DNA of 64,000 nucleotides. Source: Cellulosimicrobium sp. ES-005. GTDB lineage: Bacteria > Actinomycetota > Actinomycetes > Actinomycetales > Cellulomonadaceae. The position numbers were made by a program, and so were the translations under genes. A model generated the notes under the pieces. The model was not told the origin of the DNA. It saw only the letters and a list, made by a program, of their open reading frames with translations, and made no database searches. Below are positions 42,120-50,907 of this stretch, one piece after another. Position 1 is the stretch's first letter. Each line of letters starts with the position of its first letter. The stretch spans positions 434,001 through 498,000 of the forward strand of contig NZ_CP159290.1 of the NCBI RefSeq assembly GCF_040448685.1. The letters run 5' to 3'.

Positions 42120-45100
42120 CTACGAGCAGCTCAGCGCCTCGTAGTCGGCGTCGTAGGTCGTCGTGACCTCCTCGCCGTCGACGTCGGTGGTGAGGGTCGC
42201 GGTCACCGAGCCGGCGTCGAACGACGCGGAGCGCGACGAGAACGACTGGTAGGCGTTCTTGCCGTTCTTGACGTTCGGGAACGTCTTCTCGCCGTACGGG
42301 GTCGTCACCACGACGTCGGCCGTCGCACCCGACTCGTTGAGCACGCGGACCGCGACGTGCGCCTTGCCGCCGAGGCAGCGCGCCTCGGCCGTGACCGTCG
42401 CGTCGACGACGGCGGACGTCGTGACGTCCACGGTCTGCCAGCGCTTGGTCGCCGTCGCGTTGTGCAGGTGCAGCAGCAGGAGCTTGCCGCTGCCCGCCTC
42501 GACCGCGGCCTGGGAGCGGTGCACCGGGATCGACGTGTCGTCGGCCCCGACGTACAGGAGCTGGTCGCCGCCGTCGAACCAGTAGGCGGGGTCGTACGGG
42601 TCGCCCGTGAACGTCTCGGTCGCGTCGACGAGCTGGTCGGCGGCCTGCGAGTAGGGCGAGTACGTGAGGACCTGGAAGGTCGGCACGTCGCCCTCCTCGA
42701 TCCCGAGCGACCCGATGCCGACCGGGATGACGACGACGTTGTTGTCGAACACCGAGGTGTCGACGTTCCCCCACACCGAGTTGATCGGCTGGAGGTCGAC
42801 GTTGTCCCCGGCCTCGTACTCCGTGCCGTCCGGCGCGGTCCAGTCCTTGAGCGTGAACGTCGCCGCGAGGGTGAGGTCCGTCTCGCTGTTGTACTTGATC
42901 GCCGCGACCTCGAAGTCGGCCGTGCCGTCGGAGTCGACGTCGACCTCGACCGCCGGGATCGAGACCGAGCCGAGGCTCGCCCACTCCCCGTCGACCGCGA
43001 CGCCGATGCCGATGACGCCGTCCGCGGGGTCGCCGCCGTCCGCCGCGACCTGCGGCGCCGTCGACGTGAAGCCGACCGCGCGCACGTCGGCCGCCGCGAT
43101 GGCCGACGCCGAGGCGCCGACCGCCGCGTCCGCCTCGAGGCGCGGGCTCGTCGTCTTGAGCTCGAACGGAGCGACGAGCGAGAACCAGCCGCCCGAGGCC
43201 ACGCCGCGGCCGTCGAGGTCGAGGTCGGCGGTGGTGGCCGAGCCCGGGAAGGCGACGGCCGTGCCGGAGAGGTCGCTCACGAGCTTCGGCGACGCCTGGA
43301 CGGGGACGCGCAGCGCGGCGCCGCCGTCGGTAGGGGTGAGGACGACGCGGCCGCTGACGGACGACACGAAGTCGCGCGGCACGCCGACGCCGGAGTCGGC
43401 CGACGACGTCGGGTCGAGCTCCTTGGCGAGCGTCGCCGGGTCCGCGGTCAGCGTCACGGTGACGACCGTGCGCTGCCCCGCGGGGACGGTGACGGACGCC
43501 GGGGCGACCGACACGGTCGCCCCGCCCGCCGTGCTGGACTGGGCGAAGCTCGTCGCGTACGTCTTCGGGGCGTCGCCCGTGTTCTGCACGGTCACGGTCT
43601 TGCGCACGGTCACGGTGTCCTGGCCGACCGGCACGACGCCGAACGCCACGGACACCTGGTCGGAGTCCTGCGACGCGTAGGCGAGGGTCGTGTTCGCGAC
43701 CGCGTCGACGGCGTCGACGCGGCCGGAGCCCACGCGCTCGGGTCCGTAGGCGGTGCCCGTGCCCGACGGCCCGGTGAAGACGTCGTGCGTCGCGGTGTTC
43801 ATGACCGACGCCTTGACCTCGGCCGGCGCCCAGCCCGGGTGGGCCTCCTTGACGAGCGCCGCGATGCCGGCGACGTGCGGGGTGGCCATGGACGTGCCGG
43901 ACTTGATGCTCGCGCCGTCCAGGTGACCGGACGCGACGGAGGCGATCCCCGTGCCGGGGGCCGCGACGTCGGGCTTGGCGACGCCCAGCGAGCCGTGCAC
44001 CCCGCGCGACGACCCGCTGTTGAGCGTGTCGCCGATCTCCGGGATCGAGACGAACGACGACAGCGCGAGCGACGGGCCGATGGTCATCGTGACCTGGCCG
44101 GCCTCGATCGCGGGGCGCAGCGCGTCGTGGCTCGGGCCGGTGAGCTGGGCGCCGGGGATGCCGGCGTTGCCCGCGATGCCCGCGACGAACGACGAGAGCT
44201 CGGAGGAGAGCAGCACGCCGACGGCGCCCGCGGCCTGCGCGTTGTTGAACCGTGCGGCGCTGCCGCACGCGCGCGTCGCGTCGTTGTCGTCCCAGGAGAG
44301 GAACGCGATCTTGCCCGCGACGGCCGCGGCCTGCTCGGGCGTGAACGCCTGGCAGCCGTCGACGTCGCCCCCGAGGAACGCGACCGGCGCGGTCACGTCC
44401 GCCCCGCCCGCGTAGTCCACCGAGTTCTGGGCGGGGTACTCGCCCGCGAGCGCCTCGGGGGCGTCGACGCGCACGGCGTCGAACGTCTGGGTGTCGCCGA
44501 CCGAGTTGGCGACCGTGAGGGCGGTGCGCGCGTTGCCGGGGGAGCCGCCGACGTCCGTCACGTCGCCGGCGTTGCCCGACGCGATGACGGACAGCGTCCC
44601 GAGGCGGGAGAGCTGGTCGATGAAGAGGTTCTCCGGGTCGTCCGCGGGGGAGCCGTCGGAGCCGAGGGAGAGGTTGACGATGTCGAGGCGGTCGGAGAGG
44701 TCGCCGTCGCCGTTCGGGTCGGCCGCCCACTCGAGCGCGTCGACGACGACGCCGGTCGAGCCGCCGAGGTCGCCGAACACCTTGAGCGCGTACAGGCCCG
44801 CCTCGGGCGCGGAGCCCGGGCCGACCTGCCAGTCGGAGATGTCCGTGAGCGTCGAGTAGTCGCCGTCGAACGTCTCGCCGTCGGCGGTGACGCCGTAGGC
44901 CGCGGTCGTGCCGGCCACGTGCGAGCCGTGGCCCGAGCCGACCGAGTCGAGCGAGTCGATGGGGTTCTCGTCGGGCGTCGGCACGAGCGTCGTGCCGGGG
45001 ACGGTGCCGCTCGCGTCGTAGTCGTACCCCGCGAAGTCGTGGCCGCCGAGGAACTTCAGCTCGTCGTAGGTCCCCTCGGGGACCGGGCCGGTGCCGCGGT

Positions 45101-45743
45101 CGCCGTAGGCCTCGTCGAACGCCTCCTGCGTGCCGGGGCCGCCGAACGCCTTGTGCGTGTAGTCGATGCCGGTGTCGATGATGCCGATGCGCACGCCCTC
45201 GCCGGTGAGGCCCGTGCTCTGCCACGTCTCGAGCGCCCGCGTGAACACGTCCGTGCCCTTATTCGCGGGCTTCTTGGGGATGATCCGGTAGACCGTGACC
45301 ACCGAGGCGTCGCGCGCGAGGTCGCGCACCCGGGCCGCGTCGCCCGTCACGACGACGCCCGCGACGAGCGTGCTCGTCACCGACACCTGCTGCGGGTTCC
45401 GCGCGCCGGCGCTGCGGGCGGTCGCCTGCTGCGGGACGACGTCGTCCGCGAGCTGTGCGACCTCCTGCGCGTTGGCCTCGACCTCCTGGGGGCTCGCGCC
45501 CTGCGCGGCGAGGTCGACCGCCGACGGCGCGTCGAGCTCGACGAACGCGGTGACGGTGCCGGTCGCCTTCGCGAGGGACGGGGCGACCTTGTCGGTCGGG
45601 GCGAGGGACGCGCCCGACTGCACGCCGAGGGAGTCCCCGGGGTCGGGCGGCGGGTCCGCGACAGCAGGCGCGGCGGCCGCGGCGACGACGGCGAGGCTCG
45701 CGGCGGCAGCGGTCAGTGACACGGGTAGAGAACGGTGCTTCAT
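42120..45743 (-). CDS. Secreted S8 subtilisin-like serine protease with PA domain
   Basis: A 1207-residue exported protease. The signal peptide ends near PAVA-DPPP (about residue 29). An I9-like propeptide (about 60-155, ending in VVTVYRIIPKKP) is followed by the catalytic domain with Asp190 (IGIIDTGIDYTH), His272 (GSGHGSHVAGT), the oxyanion Asn390 (SVIASGNAG) and Ser617 (SGTSMATPHVAG). A protease-associated domain (about 440-555) is inserted before the Ser. The remaining 550 residues are beta-rich domains of the Fn3-like type. GGGGAGA lies before the ATG; a GTG two codons earlier is possible. It likely degrades extracellular protein, such as that coating chitin. It has no cell-wall sorting signal. 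Confidence 0.94.
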   Translation of the reverse strand: MKHRSLPVSLTAAAASLAVVAAAAAPAVADPPPDPGDSLGVQSGASLAPTDKVAPSLAKATGTVTAFVELDAPSAVDLAAQGASPQEVEANAQEVAQLADDVVPQQATARSAGARNPQQVSVTSTLVAGVVVTGDAARVRDLARDASVVTVYRIIPKKPANKGTDVFTRALETWQSTGLTGEGVRIGIIDTGIDYTHKAFGGPGTQEAFDEAYGDRGTGPVPEGTYDELKFLGGHDFAGYDYDASGTVPGTTLVPTPDENPIDSLDSVGSGHGSHVAGTTAAYGVTADGETFDGDYSTLTDISDWQVGPGSAPEAGLYALKVFGDLGGSTGVVVDALEWAADPNGDGDLSDRLDIVNLSLGSDGSPADDPENLFIDQLSRLGTLSVIASGNAGDVTDVGGSPGNARTALTVANSVGDTQTFDAVRVDAPEALAGEYPAQNSVDYAGGADVTAPVAFLGGDVDGCQAFTPEQAAAVAGKIAFLSWDDNDATRACGSAARFNNAQAAGAVGVLLSSELSSFVAGIAGNAGIPGAQLTGPSHDALRPAIEAGQVTMTIGPSLALSSFVSIPEIGDTLNSGSSRGVHGSLGVAKPDVAAPGTGIASVASGHLDGASIKSGTSMATPHVAGIAALVKEAHPGWAPAEVKASVMNTATHDVFTGPSGTGTAYGPERVGSGRVDAVDAVANTTLAYASQDSDQVSVAFGVVPVGQDTVTVRKTVTVQNTGDAPKTYATSFAQSSTAGGATVSVAPASVTVPAGQRTVVTVTLTADPATLAKELDPTSSADSGVGVPRDFVSSVSGRVVLTPTDGGAALRVPVQASPKLVSDLSGTAVAFPGSATTADLDLDGRGVASGGWFSLVAPFELKTTSPRLEADAAVGASASAIAAADVRAVGFTSTAPQVAADGGDPADGVIGIGVAVDGEWASLGSVSIPAVEVDVDSDGTADFEVAAIKYNSETDLTLAATFTLKDWTAPDGTEYEAGDNVDLQPINSVWGNVDTSVFDNNVVVIPVGIGSLGIEEGDVPTFQVLTYSPYSQAADQLVDATETFTGDPYDPAYWFDGGDQLLYVGADDTSIPVHRSQAAVEAGSGKLLLLHLHNATATKRWQTVDVTTSAVVDATVTAEARCLGGKAHVAVRVLNESGATADVVVTTPYGEKTFPNVKNGKNAYQSFSSRSASFDAGSVTATLTTDVDGEEVTTTYDADYEALSCS

Positions 45744-46035
45744 CGACACTCATCTCCCCGGCAGAGCCGGTTCGGCGAAGGGTTCGTGGATGGGTCCTTC
45801 CCTGCGGTCTCGCCCGGGTGGGACACAGACCACCCGAGCACGGTAACCAACGACCGCCCGAACTGCCCAGCGACGGGCGCCCGCACTCGGGCACGGCGCC
45901 CGGAGACAACGTGGCCGGCACGCTCTACGATGCGGGCGGGGTCACAGGACGTGGCCGTCCTGTGGGAGTCCCCTTCCCGCGTCAGGTCCACGGGGGTGCG
46001 AAACCCGGGGGCGTGGCCCACGCAGAAGGAGAACC
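45744..46035. other. Divergent control region between subtilase and secreted protein genes
   Basis: A 292-bp gap. I see a possible plus-strand -10 (TACGAT near 45934) but no matching -35, and no clear operator. Confidence 0.3.
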
Positions 46036-46770
46036 ATGACCAGATCCTCGCTCCGGGTCCTGTCCGCCGCGCTCGTCGCCGGCGTCGTCGCGACCGCCGC
46101 GGTCGCCTCTCCTGCCCTGGCGTCCGAGCCCGACCTGCGCGTCGTGACGTGGGACCGGACGGCCACGACCGACCCGACCGCCGACGCCGCCTCCGACGCG
46201 CAGGTCTCCAGCGGGGAGAGCTGCGCGGTGCAGGCCCAGCCCCTCCTGCCCGGCCAGGACCCCGCCACGCTCCCGCCGGCGCCCGAGGTGTGCTTCGACT
46301 CGCTCGAGGAGGCGCTGGAGTTCGCCTCGGGCGGCGACGTCGCCGCGGCGCGCCTCGCCGACGCGACCCCCGCCGAGGTCGAGGGGCTCGTCGCCGAGCT
46401 CAACGCGTCGGCGGTGGCCGGGTCGGGTCTCGGCACGACGGCGCGCGCGACCACCGCGGCGGCGAGCTCGCTCGTCCTGGGCGTGCTGTGGCGGGACGCC
46501 AACTACAAGGGCGCGTCGAAGGTGCTCTACGGCTCCGGCACCAACGGCTGCTACGGCGGGTCCACCTACGGGTTCCCGAACCTCGCGAACCTGCTCATGA
46601 ACAACGTCGTCAGCTCCGCCACGACCTACGCGGGCTGCTGGGTGACCCTGTACGACTCGTACAGCTACGCGGGCGCGAAGAAGAACTGCACGCCGCACTG
46701 CGCGACGCTGGGCACGTTCGACAACAAGGCGTCCTCGGTCGTCTACCGCCCGGTCGGCCAGCTCGGCTGA
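46036..46770 (+). CDS. Secreted protein with C-terminal beta-gamma-crystallin-like domain
   Basis: A 244-residue protein. The signal peptide (about 1-29) ends ALA-SEP. The middle (about 30-150) is Ala/Glu-rich with one Cys pair. The last 90 residues contain SLVLGVLWRDANYKGASKVL, then LYDSYSYAGAKKNCTPHCA and FDNKASSVVYRP, the Tyr/Asp corner and FDNxxSS pattern seen in crystallin-fold and related peptidase-inhibitor (I36-like) domains. It could be an inhibitor or coat protein, and it is divergent from the big subtilase. AGAAGGAGA precedes the ATG. Confidence 0.72.
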   Translation: MTRSSLRVLSAALVAGVVATAAVASPALASEPDLRVVTWDRTATTDPTADAASDAQVSSGESCAVQAQPLLPGQDPATLPPAPEVCFDSLEEALEFASGGDVAAARLADATPAEVEGLVAELNASAVAGSGLGTTARATTAAASSLVLGVLWRDANYKGASKVLYGSGTNGCYGGSTYGFPNLANLLMNNVVSSATTYAGCWVTLYDSYSYAGAKKNCTPHCATLGTFDNKASSVVYRPVGQLG

Positions 46771-46774
46771 GGCG

Positions 46775-48295
46775 TCACGCGGCCCCGCCGGGCACGTCGC
46801 TCGACCAGCGACGCGCCCGGCCCGCCCCGAGCCGGGCGGGGCTCACCTCGCGCACGGCGACGCGGCGTCCCAGCAGGTGCCCGACGGCGTCCCCCGCGGC
46901 GCGCACGGCCCTGGCCCCGGCGTCACCGGGCGCGTCGGGGACGACGTCGAGCACCACGCTCCCGTCAGCCGCCTGGTGGAGCTGCCACGCGGCCATGCCG
47001 TGGGCCTGGAGGTGCTGGGCGGCGTCGACCGACGGCACCCAGGCGCCGTCGGGCCGCAGGTAGCGCACGGGCGACCGGCCCTCCAGGTCGTGCAGCTCGA
47101 CCTGGTCACCGCGCCGCACGATCCGCGCGCGGTCGCCGGTGCGGTAGCGCAGCAGCGGCAGGTACGGGTTCTCGTCGACCGTGACGACGACCTCGCCGAG
47201 GCCGCCGTCGGGGACGGGCACGCCGTCGTCGTCGAGGATCTCGACCCAGACGCGTCGGCCCCCGACGACGACGAACGGCCCCCCGTCCGTGCGGGCCGCG
47301 ACCGCGCCCGTCTCGCGCAGCCCGTAGAGGTCGACGACGGGCACGTCCCACGTGGCGTGCAGGCGTGCGCGGGCGACGCCCGACAGGTGCGCGGCCCCGC
47401 TGACGAGCGCGACCGGGTGCAGGGTGAGACCCTCGTGCGCGAGCCGGGCGAGCGCGAGCAGCGGCAGCGGCGAGCTCGACACCACCTGCGGGTCCTGCGC
47501 CGCGAGGAACGCCGCACGGTCGCCCGGGCGCGTCCACGCGCCGGGGTCGAGGTTGACGCGCGCCATGGTCGGTGCGGCGACGCCGGGGCCGCGCCGGAAC
47601 CCGGTCATCGCCGACGCGTACGTGAACGCCTCGCGCTGGTCCACGAGGTTCATCAGGCCCAGGCGGCCGGGCGCGGGCTCCCAGTCCGCGCCCGTGCTCG
47701 CGACGAGGTGCTGCAGGAGCACGAGGTCCGCCGCGACGGCCACGGGGTGCAGCGGGACGCGGACCGCCGCGCCCGTGCTGCCGGAGCTCGTGCCCTCGAG
47801 CACGCGGCCGAGCGGCACGTCCACGGGCACGAACGACGCCACGTCGTGCCGCAGGTCGTCGCGCGTGACGGGTCGGACCGCGGTGAGCGGCGACCCGGCC
47901 CGGCTCTCCCCGCGGTCGCGCGCCCGGCGGTACCGCGGCACGACGGCGTGCGCCCGGTCGACCAGGGCGTCCACCCACGCGGGCGGGTCGACGGGCGGAG
48001 GGCCGGTGTCGGGCGACGCAGCGGGGCGCTCGGCGCGGGTGCCGGTACGGGTGTCGGTACGGCCCGCGGCGAGGCGGGCCGCGACCTCGTCGAGCACGGG
48101 CAGGTCGTCGGGGCGCAGCCGGTCGCCCGTGACGTGGACCCAGGCGGGCGCGGCGGGGTGGTCCCGCACCGCGTCGAGCGCGGCCCGGCCCGCGTCGTCG
48201 AGCGTGGGCCAGCGCTCGGCGTCGGTGAGCGCGACCGCGGAGCCCGGGGCGTACTCGTCGAGCGTGAGGTCGGGGGCGTCGTCGGGTGTCGTCAT
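46775..48295 (-). CDS. ANL-superfamily adenylate-forming ligase (CapK/PaaK-like)
   Basis: A 506-residue protein of the AMP-binding ligase superfamily, closest to the phenylacetate-CoA ligase/CapK branch. The phosphate-binding loop is TSSGSTGAAVRVPL; VVDLYGLRETGAVAAR holds the A5-type Tyr/Glu; PLLRYRTGDRARIVRR is the A7-like hinge region with Asp. The N-terminal 120 residues are not typical and are rich in Asp and Pro. It activates a carboxylate with ATP, possibly transferring it to a thiol. It starts 22 nt after the stop of the preceding gene and is thus the last member of the MoxR operon. The acceptor is unknown. Confidence 0.78.
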   Translation of the reverse strand: MTTPDDAPDLTLDEYAPGSAVALTDAERWPTLDDAGRAALDAVRDHPAAPAWVHVTGDRLRPDDLPVLDEVAARLAAGRTDTRTGTRAERPAASPDTGPPPVDPPAWVDALVDRAHAVVPRYRRARDRGESRAGSPLTAVRPVTRDDLRHDVASFVPVDVPLGRVLEGTSSGSTGAAVRVPLHPVAVAADLVLLQHLVASTGADWEPAPGRLGLMNLVDQREAFTYASAMTGFRRGPGVAAPTMARVNLDPGAWTRPGDRAAFLAAQDPQVVSSSPLPLLALARLAHEGLTLHPVALVSGAAHLSGVARARLHATWDVPVVDLYGLRETGAVAARTDGGPFVVVGGRRVWVEILDDDGVPVPDGGLGEVVVTVDENPYLPLLRYRTGDRARIVRRGDQVELHDLEGRSPVRYLRPDGAWVPSVDAAQHLQAHGMAAWQLHQAADGSVVLDVVPDAPGDAGARAVRAAGDAVGHLLGRRVAVREVSPARLGAGRARRWSSDVPGGAA

Positions 48296-48317
48296 GGAGT
48301 CCTCGTCAGGAGCTTCG

Positions 48318-48929
48318 CTAGTAGTTCGCGTACTGCGCGGCGGCCTCCTTGGCGCGCTTCTCCGCGAGCTCGCGGGCGAGCTGCTCGGCGCGGCGCGCCT
48401 CCTGCGCCATCTCGCGGGCGATCCGGCGCTGCTCGGCCGTGCTCACGGCCACCCACCGGTCCGCGGCCACCTCGGGGCTCTCGCCCGCGGGCCGCAGCCC
48501 GAGCTCGCGCAGCACGGCGCGCGCCAGCTCCTCGCGCGCCGTCGGCGCGTGCAGCCACTCGTCCGGCGTCCGGAGCAGGGCGAGGGCGGGCACGGTCTGC
48601 TCGACGACCCGGACGAGCGCGCCCGGCGTCGCGGCGGCCCGGGACGCGGGCGCGGCGAGCAGGCGCTCGTCGCGCAGCAGCCAGCAGACCGTCCCGGCGA
48701 GCGCCGCGTACGGGGCGTGCGTGCACAGCGCCTCGACGGCGGCGCGCTGCGGGCCGCGCAGCACGCCGACCGCGCCGGACCCGGCGAGGAGGTCGGCGGT
48801 GTCGCCGACGAGCGCGGCGGCCGCGACCACCCGGTGGTCCAGCACGTCCGGGGGCGTGTCGGCCAGACGGTGCACGACGTCGGCGAGCGCGGGGCCCTCG
48901 ACCGTCGGGCGGGCGAGGTCATCGGTCAC
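48318..48929 (-). CDS. Unknown helical protein in the MoxR/VWA operon
   Basis: A 203-residue protein, mostly helical, with an 80-residue Ala/Leu-rich core and a C-terminal charged helix (IAREMAQEARRAEQLAREL) likely to form a coiled coil, ending AAAQYANY. No family recognised. GGAAGGAG precedes the GTG start, which overlaps the VWA gene by 11 nt. It could be an adaptor of the MoxR complex. Confidence 0.68.
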   Translation of the reverse strand: MTDDLARPTVEGPALADVVHRLADTPPDVLDHRVVAAAALVGDTADLLAGSGAVGVLRGPQRAAVEALCTHAPYAALAGTVCWLLRDERLLAAPASRAAATPGALVRVVEQTVPALALLRTPDEWLHAPTAREELARAVLRELGLRPAGESPEVAADRWVAVSTAEQRRIAREMAQEARRAEQLARELAEKRAKEAAAQYANY

Positions 48930-50907
48930 GGCGGGCTCCTTCCGGTCGGCTGCTCGCTGTCGTGCTCCTCGACGGTGCGCTCGCCGGGGCGCCGGTCGAG
49001 GAGCCCCACAGCTCGCGCGCGAAGGCGCGGGCGAACGCGACGAGGTCGTCCTGGGTCTGCACGGCGTGGACCCGGTAGCCCACCGCGTAGTCCCGCACCG
49101 TCTCGGCACCCTTCGCCGAGACGTCCAGCACGAGCGTGCCCCCGCCCCCGGCGGCCGCGACGGCGCGCGCCGCGGTGCCCTCGTGGGGCGCCACGAGCTC
49201 CGTGTCGGGGCGCGCACCCCAGCGGAGCCGGACGACGTCGTCGAACATCGACACGACGCCGTCGTCGGAGATGACGGCGACGTGGCACGGGCGGGTGCGC
49301 GTCGGCGGGGCGCCGGTGACCGGGTCGCCGAGGTGCGTGCGCTCCAGGAGCGGGACCGGGAACGACGTCGAGCCGCCGAAGTGCGCGACGACCGCGTCGA
49401 GCACGCGGTCCTCGTCGCGCACGAACCCGTCCGTCCCGGCGACCTGCTGCGGCCCGCTCCACGTCGTGGCCTGCACGCGGGCACCCGCACGCAGGGCCGA
49501 GAGCGCGAGGACGGCCCCGGCGAGCGCGATCGGCGCGACGCGTCGCGTCGGGTCCGGCATCGAGCCGGACGAGTCGAGGTAGAGGTCGAGGTCGACGGGG
49601 ACGCGGTCGGGCTCGTCGCCCGCGTCCTCGTCGACCGACCGGCGCACGGTCGTGAACCCCGGCACGACGACGGGCGAGCGCAGCAGCGTCCCGGTCCAGT
49701 CCACGTCGCCCAGCTCGTCGCCCACGTCCCACTGCTCGTGCGCGCCGAGCAGCGGCTCGGTGGCGCGCACGTGCTCGCGCACGGGGAACGGGACGAGCAG
49801 GGGCGCGGCGCGCTCGCGGTACCAGCGCCGGGCGGACGCCGCGGCGTCCGTCGTGAGCCCGAGCAGCCGGAGCGTCGCGTCGTAGTCCGCCGGCGCGAGG
49901 GCCTGGCCGGTCGCGTCGTGCGCGCCCTCGCCGTCCGTCCCGGGCGCGTGGTGCGCGGCGTCCGTCACGGGGTCTTCCTCCGCGCCCAGCCCGAGGTCCC
50001 CGACGACGCGCGGGTCGAGCGCGGGGTGCCGCACCGGCTCGACGGCGCGCGGGTCCGTCGCGAGCCCGCCGGGCACCGCCCCGGCCACCTCGTCCTGCCC
50101 GCAGACGACCTGGGGCAGCGTGGACCGCCGCCGCTGGAGGTGCCGCCGTCGGGCCTCGCGGTCCCCGCGCTCGGGCCGGGCCTGGCGGCGCGGGTCCTGC
50201 GCGGTGGCCGGCGACCCCGCCTCCGCCGCGAGCAGCGTGCGCAGCAGCGCGGCGAACCCCGCGGCGCCGCCCACGGGGTCGTCCGCGTAGGCGCGCACGA
50301 GGCGCGCGACGAGCGTCGCCTCGCGCTCGGCCACCGGGACGTCGGACGCGGTGAGGTTGCCGCGCGGCAGACCCCAGAGGATCTCGTCCGCGCGGAGCAC
50401 GGTCTGCATGACCGTGCTCGTCCCCGGCCCCAGCGCGCGCCACAGCCCGGCGAGGTCGATCCCGGCGCGGCGCTGCAGGCGGTCGTTGATGAGCAGGTCG
50501 CTCCACAGGTTGGCGGTGAGCGGCGCGAGCTGGTCCTGGTCCACGAGCCCGGCGCGCGTGCGCGCGACGAGGAGCGCGCTCGTCGTGAGGTCGCCGGGGG
50601 AGAGCACGTGGTGACCCACCTCGTGCGCGAGGACCGCGACCGCGTGGTCCTCGATCCCCAGCGCCACGACCTCGGCGAGGTCCACGTGCACGCTCACGCG
50701 GGTCGTCGAGAACCACGCGAACGACCCGACCCCCTCCGGAACGGTGCCGGGTCCGTGCAGCGTCGGGGCGCCGAGGCGCGTGAACCGGCCCCAGGCCGCG
50801 AGCGCCTCGGGCCACGCGGCCTGCCACCGCTGACGCAGCGCCCCGAGGTCGGCGCGAGGTCGCTCGTCGGGCAGCGCCCCGACCGGTCCCTGCGCGGGCG
50901 CGCTCAC
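48919..50907 (-). CDS. Protein with HExxH metallopeptidase-like and C-terminal VWA domains
   Basis: A 662-residue protein. The N-terminal half contains VAVLAHEVGHHVLSPGD (HEVGH at 95-99), a zinc metallopeptidase-type motif, within a helical region reminiscent of the DUF2201 putative metallopeptidase that accompanies VWA domains. The C-terminal domain (about 438-640) is a von Willebrand A fold with the MIDAS motif LDSSGSM (Asp445, Ser447, Ser449) and a later CHVAVISDDG. A charged Arg-rich segment joins them. VWA proteins partner MoxR ATPases in metal insertion or protein remodelling. The GTG start overlaps the previous gene by 4 nt. Confidence 0.8.
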   Translation of the reverse strand: MSAPAQGPVGALPDERPRADLGALRQRWQAAWPEALAAWGRFTRLGAPTLHGPGTVPEGVGSFAWFSTTRVSVHVDLAEVVALGIEDHAVAVLAHEVGHHVLSPGDLTTSALLVARTRAGLVDQDQLAPLTANLWSDLLINDRLQRRAGIDLAGLWRALGPGTSTVMQTVLRADEILWGLPRGNLTASDVPVAEREATLVARLVRAYADDPVGGAAGFAALLRTLLAAEAGSPATAQDPRRQARPERGDREARRRHLQRRRSTLPQVVCGQDEVAGAVPGGLATDPRAVEPVRHPALDPRVVGDLGLGAEEDPVTDAAHHAPGTDGEGAHDATGQALAPADYDATLRLLGLTTDAAASARRWYRERAAPLLVPFPVREHVRATEPLLGAHEQWDVGDELGDVDWTGTLLRSPVVVPGFTTVRRSVDEDAGDEPDRVPVDLDLYLDSSGSMPDPTRRVAPIALAGAVLALSALRAGARVQATTWSGPQQVAGTDGFVRDEDRVLDAVVAHFGGSTSFPVPLLERTHLGDPVTGAPPTRTRPCHVAVISDDGVVSMFDDVVRLRWGARPDTELVAPHEGTAARAVAAAGGGGTLVLDVSAKGAETVRDYAVGYRVHAVQTQDDLVAFARAFARELWGSSTGAPASAPSRSTTASSRPEGARRDR

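Noticed and set aside
42357-45719. 1120-codon open frame antisense to the subtilase
   Set aside because: Composition shadow with no motif; the subtilase has a full catalytic triad and signal peptide.
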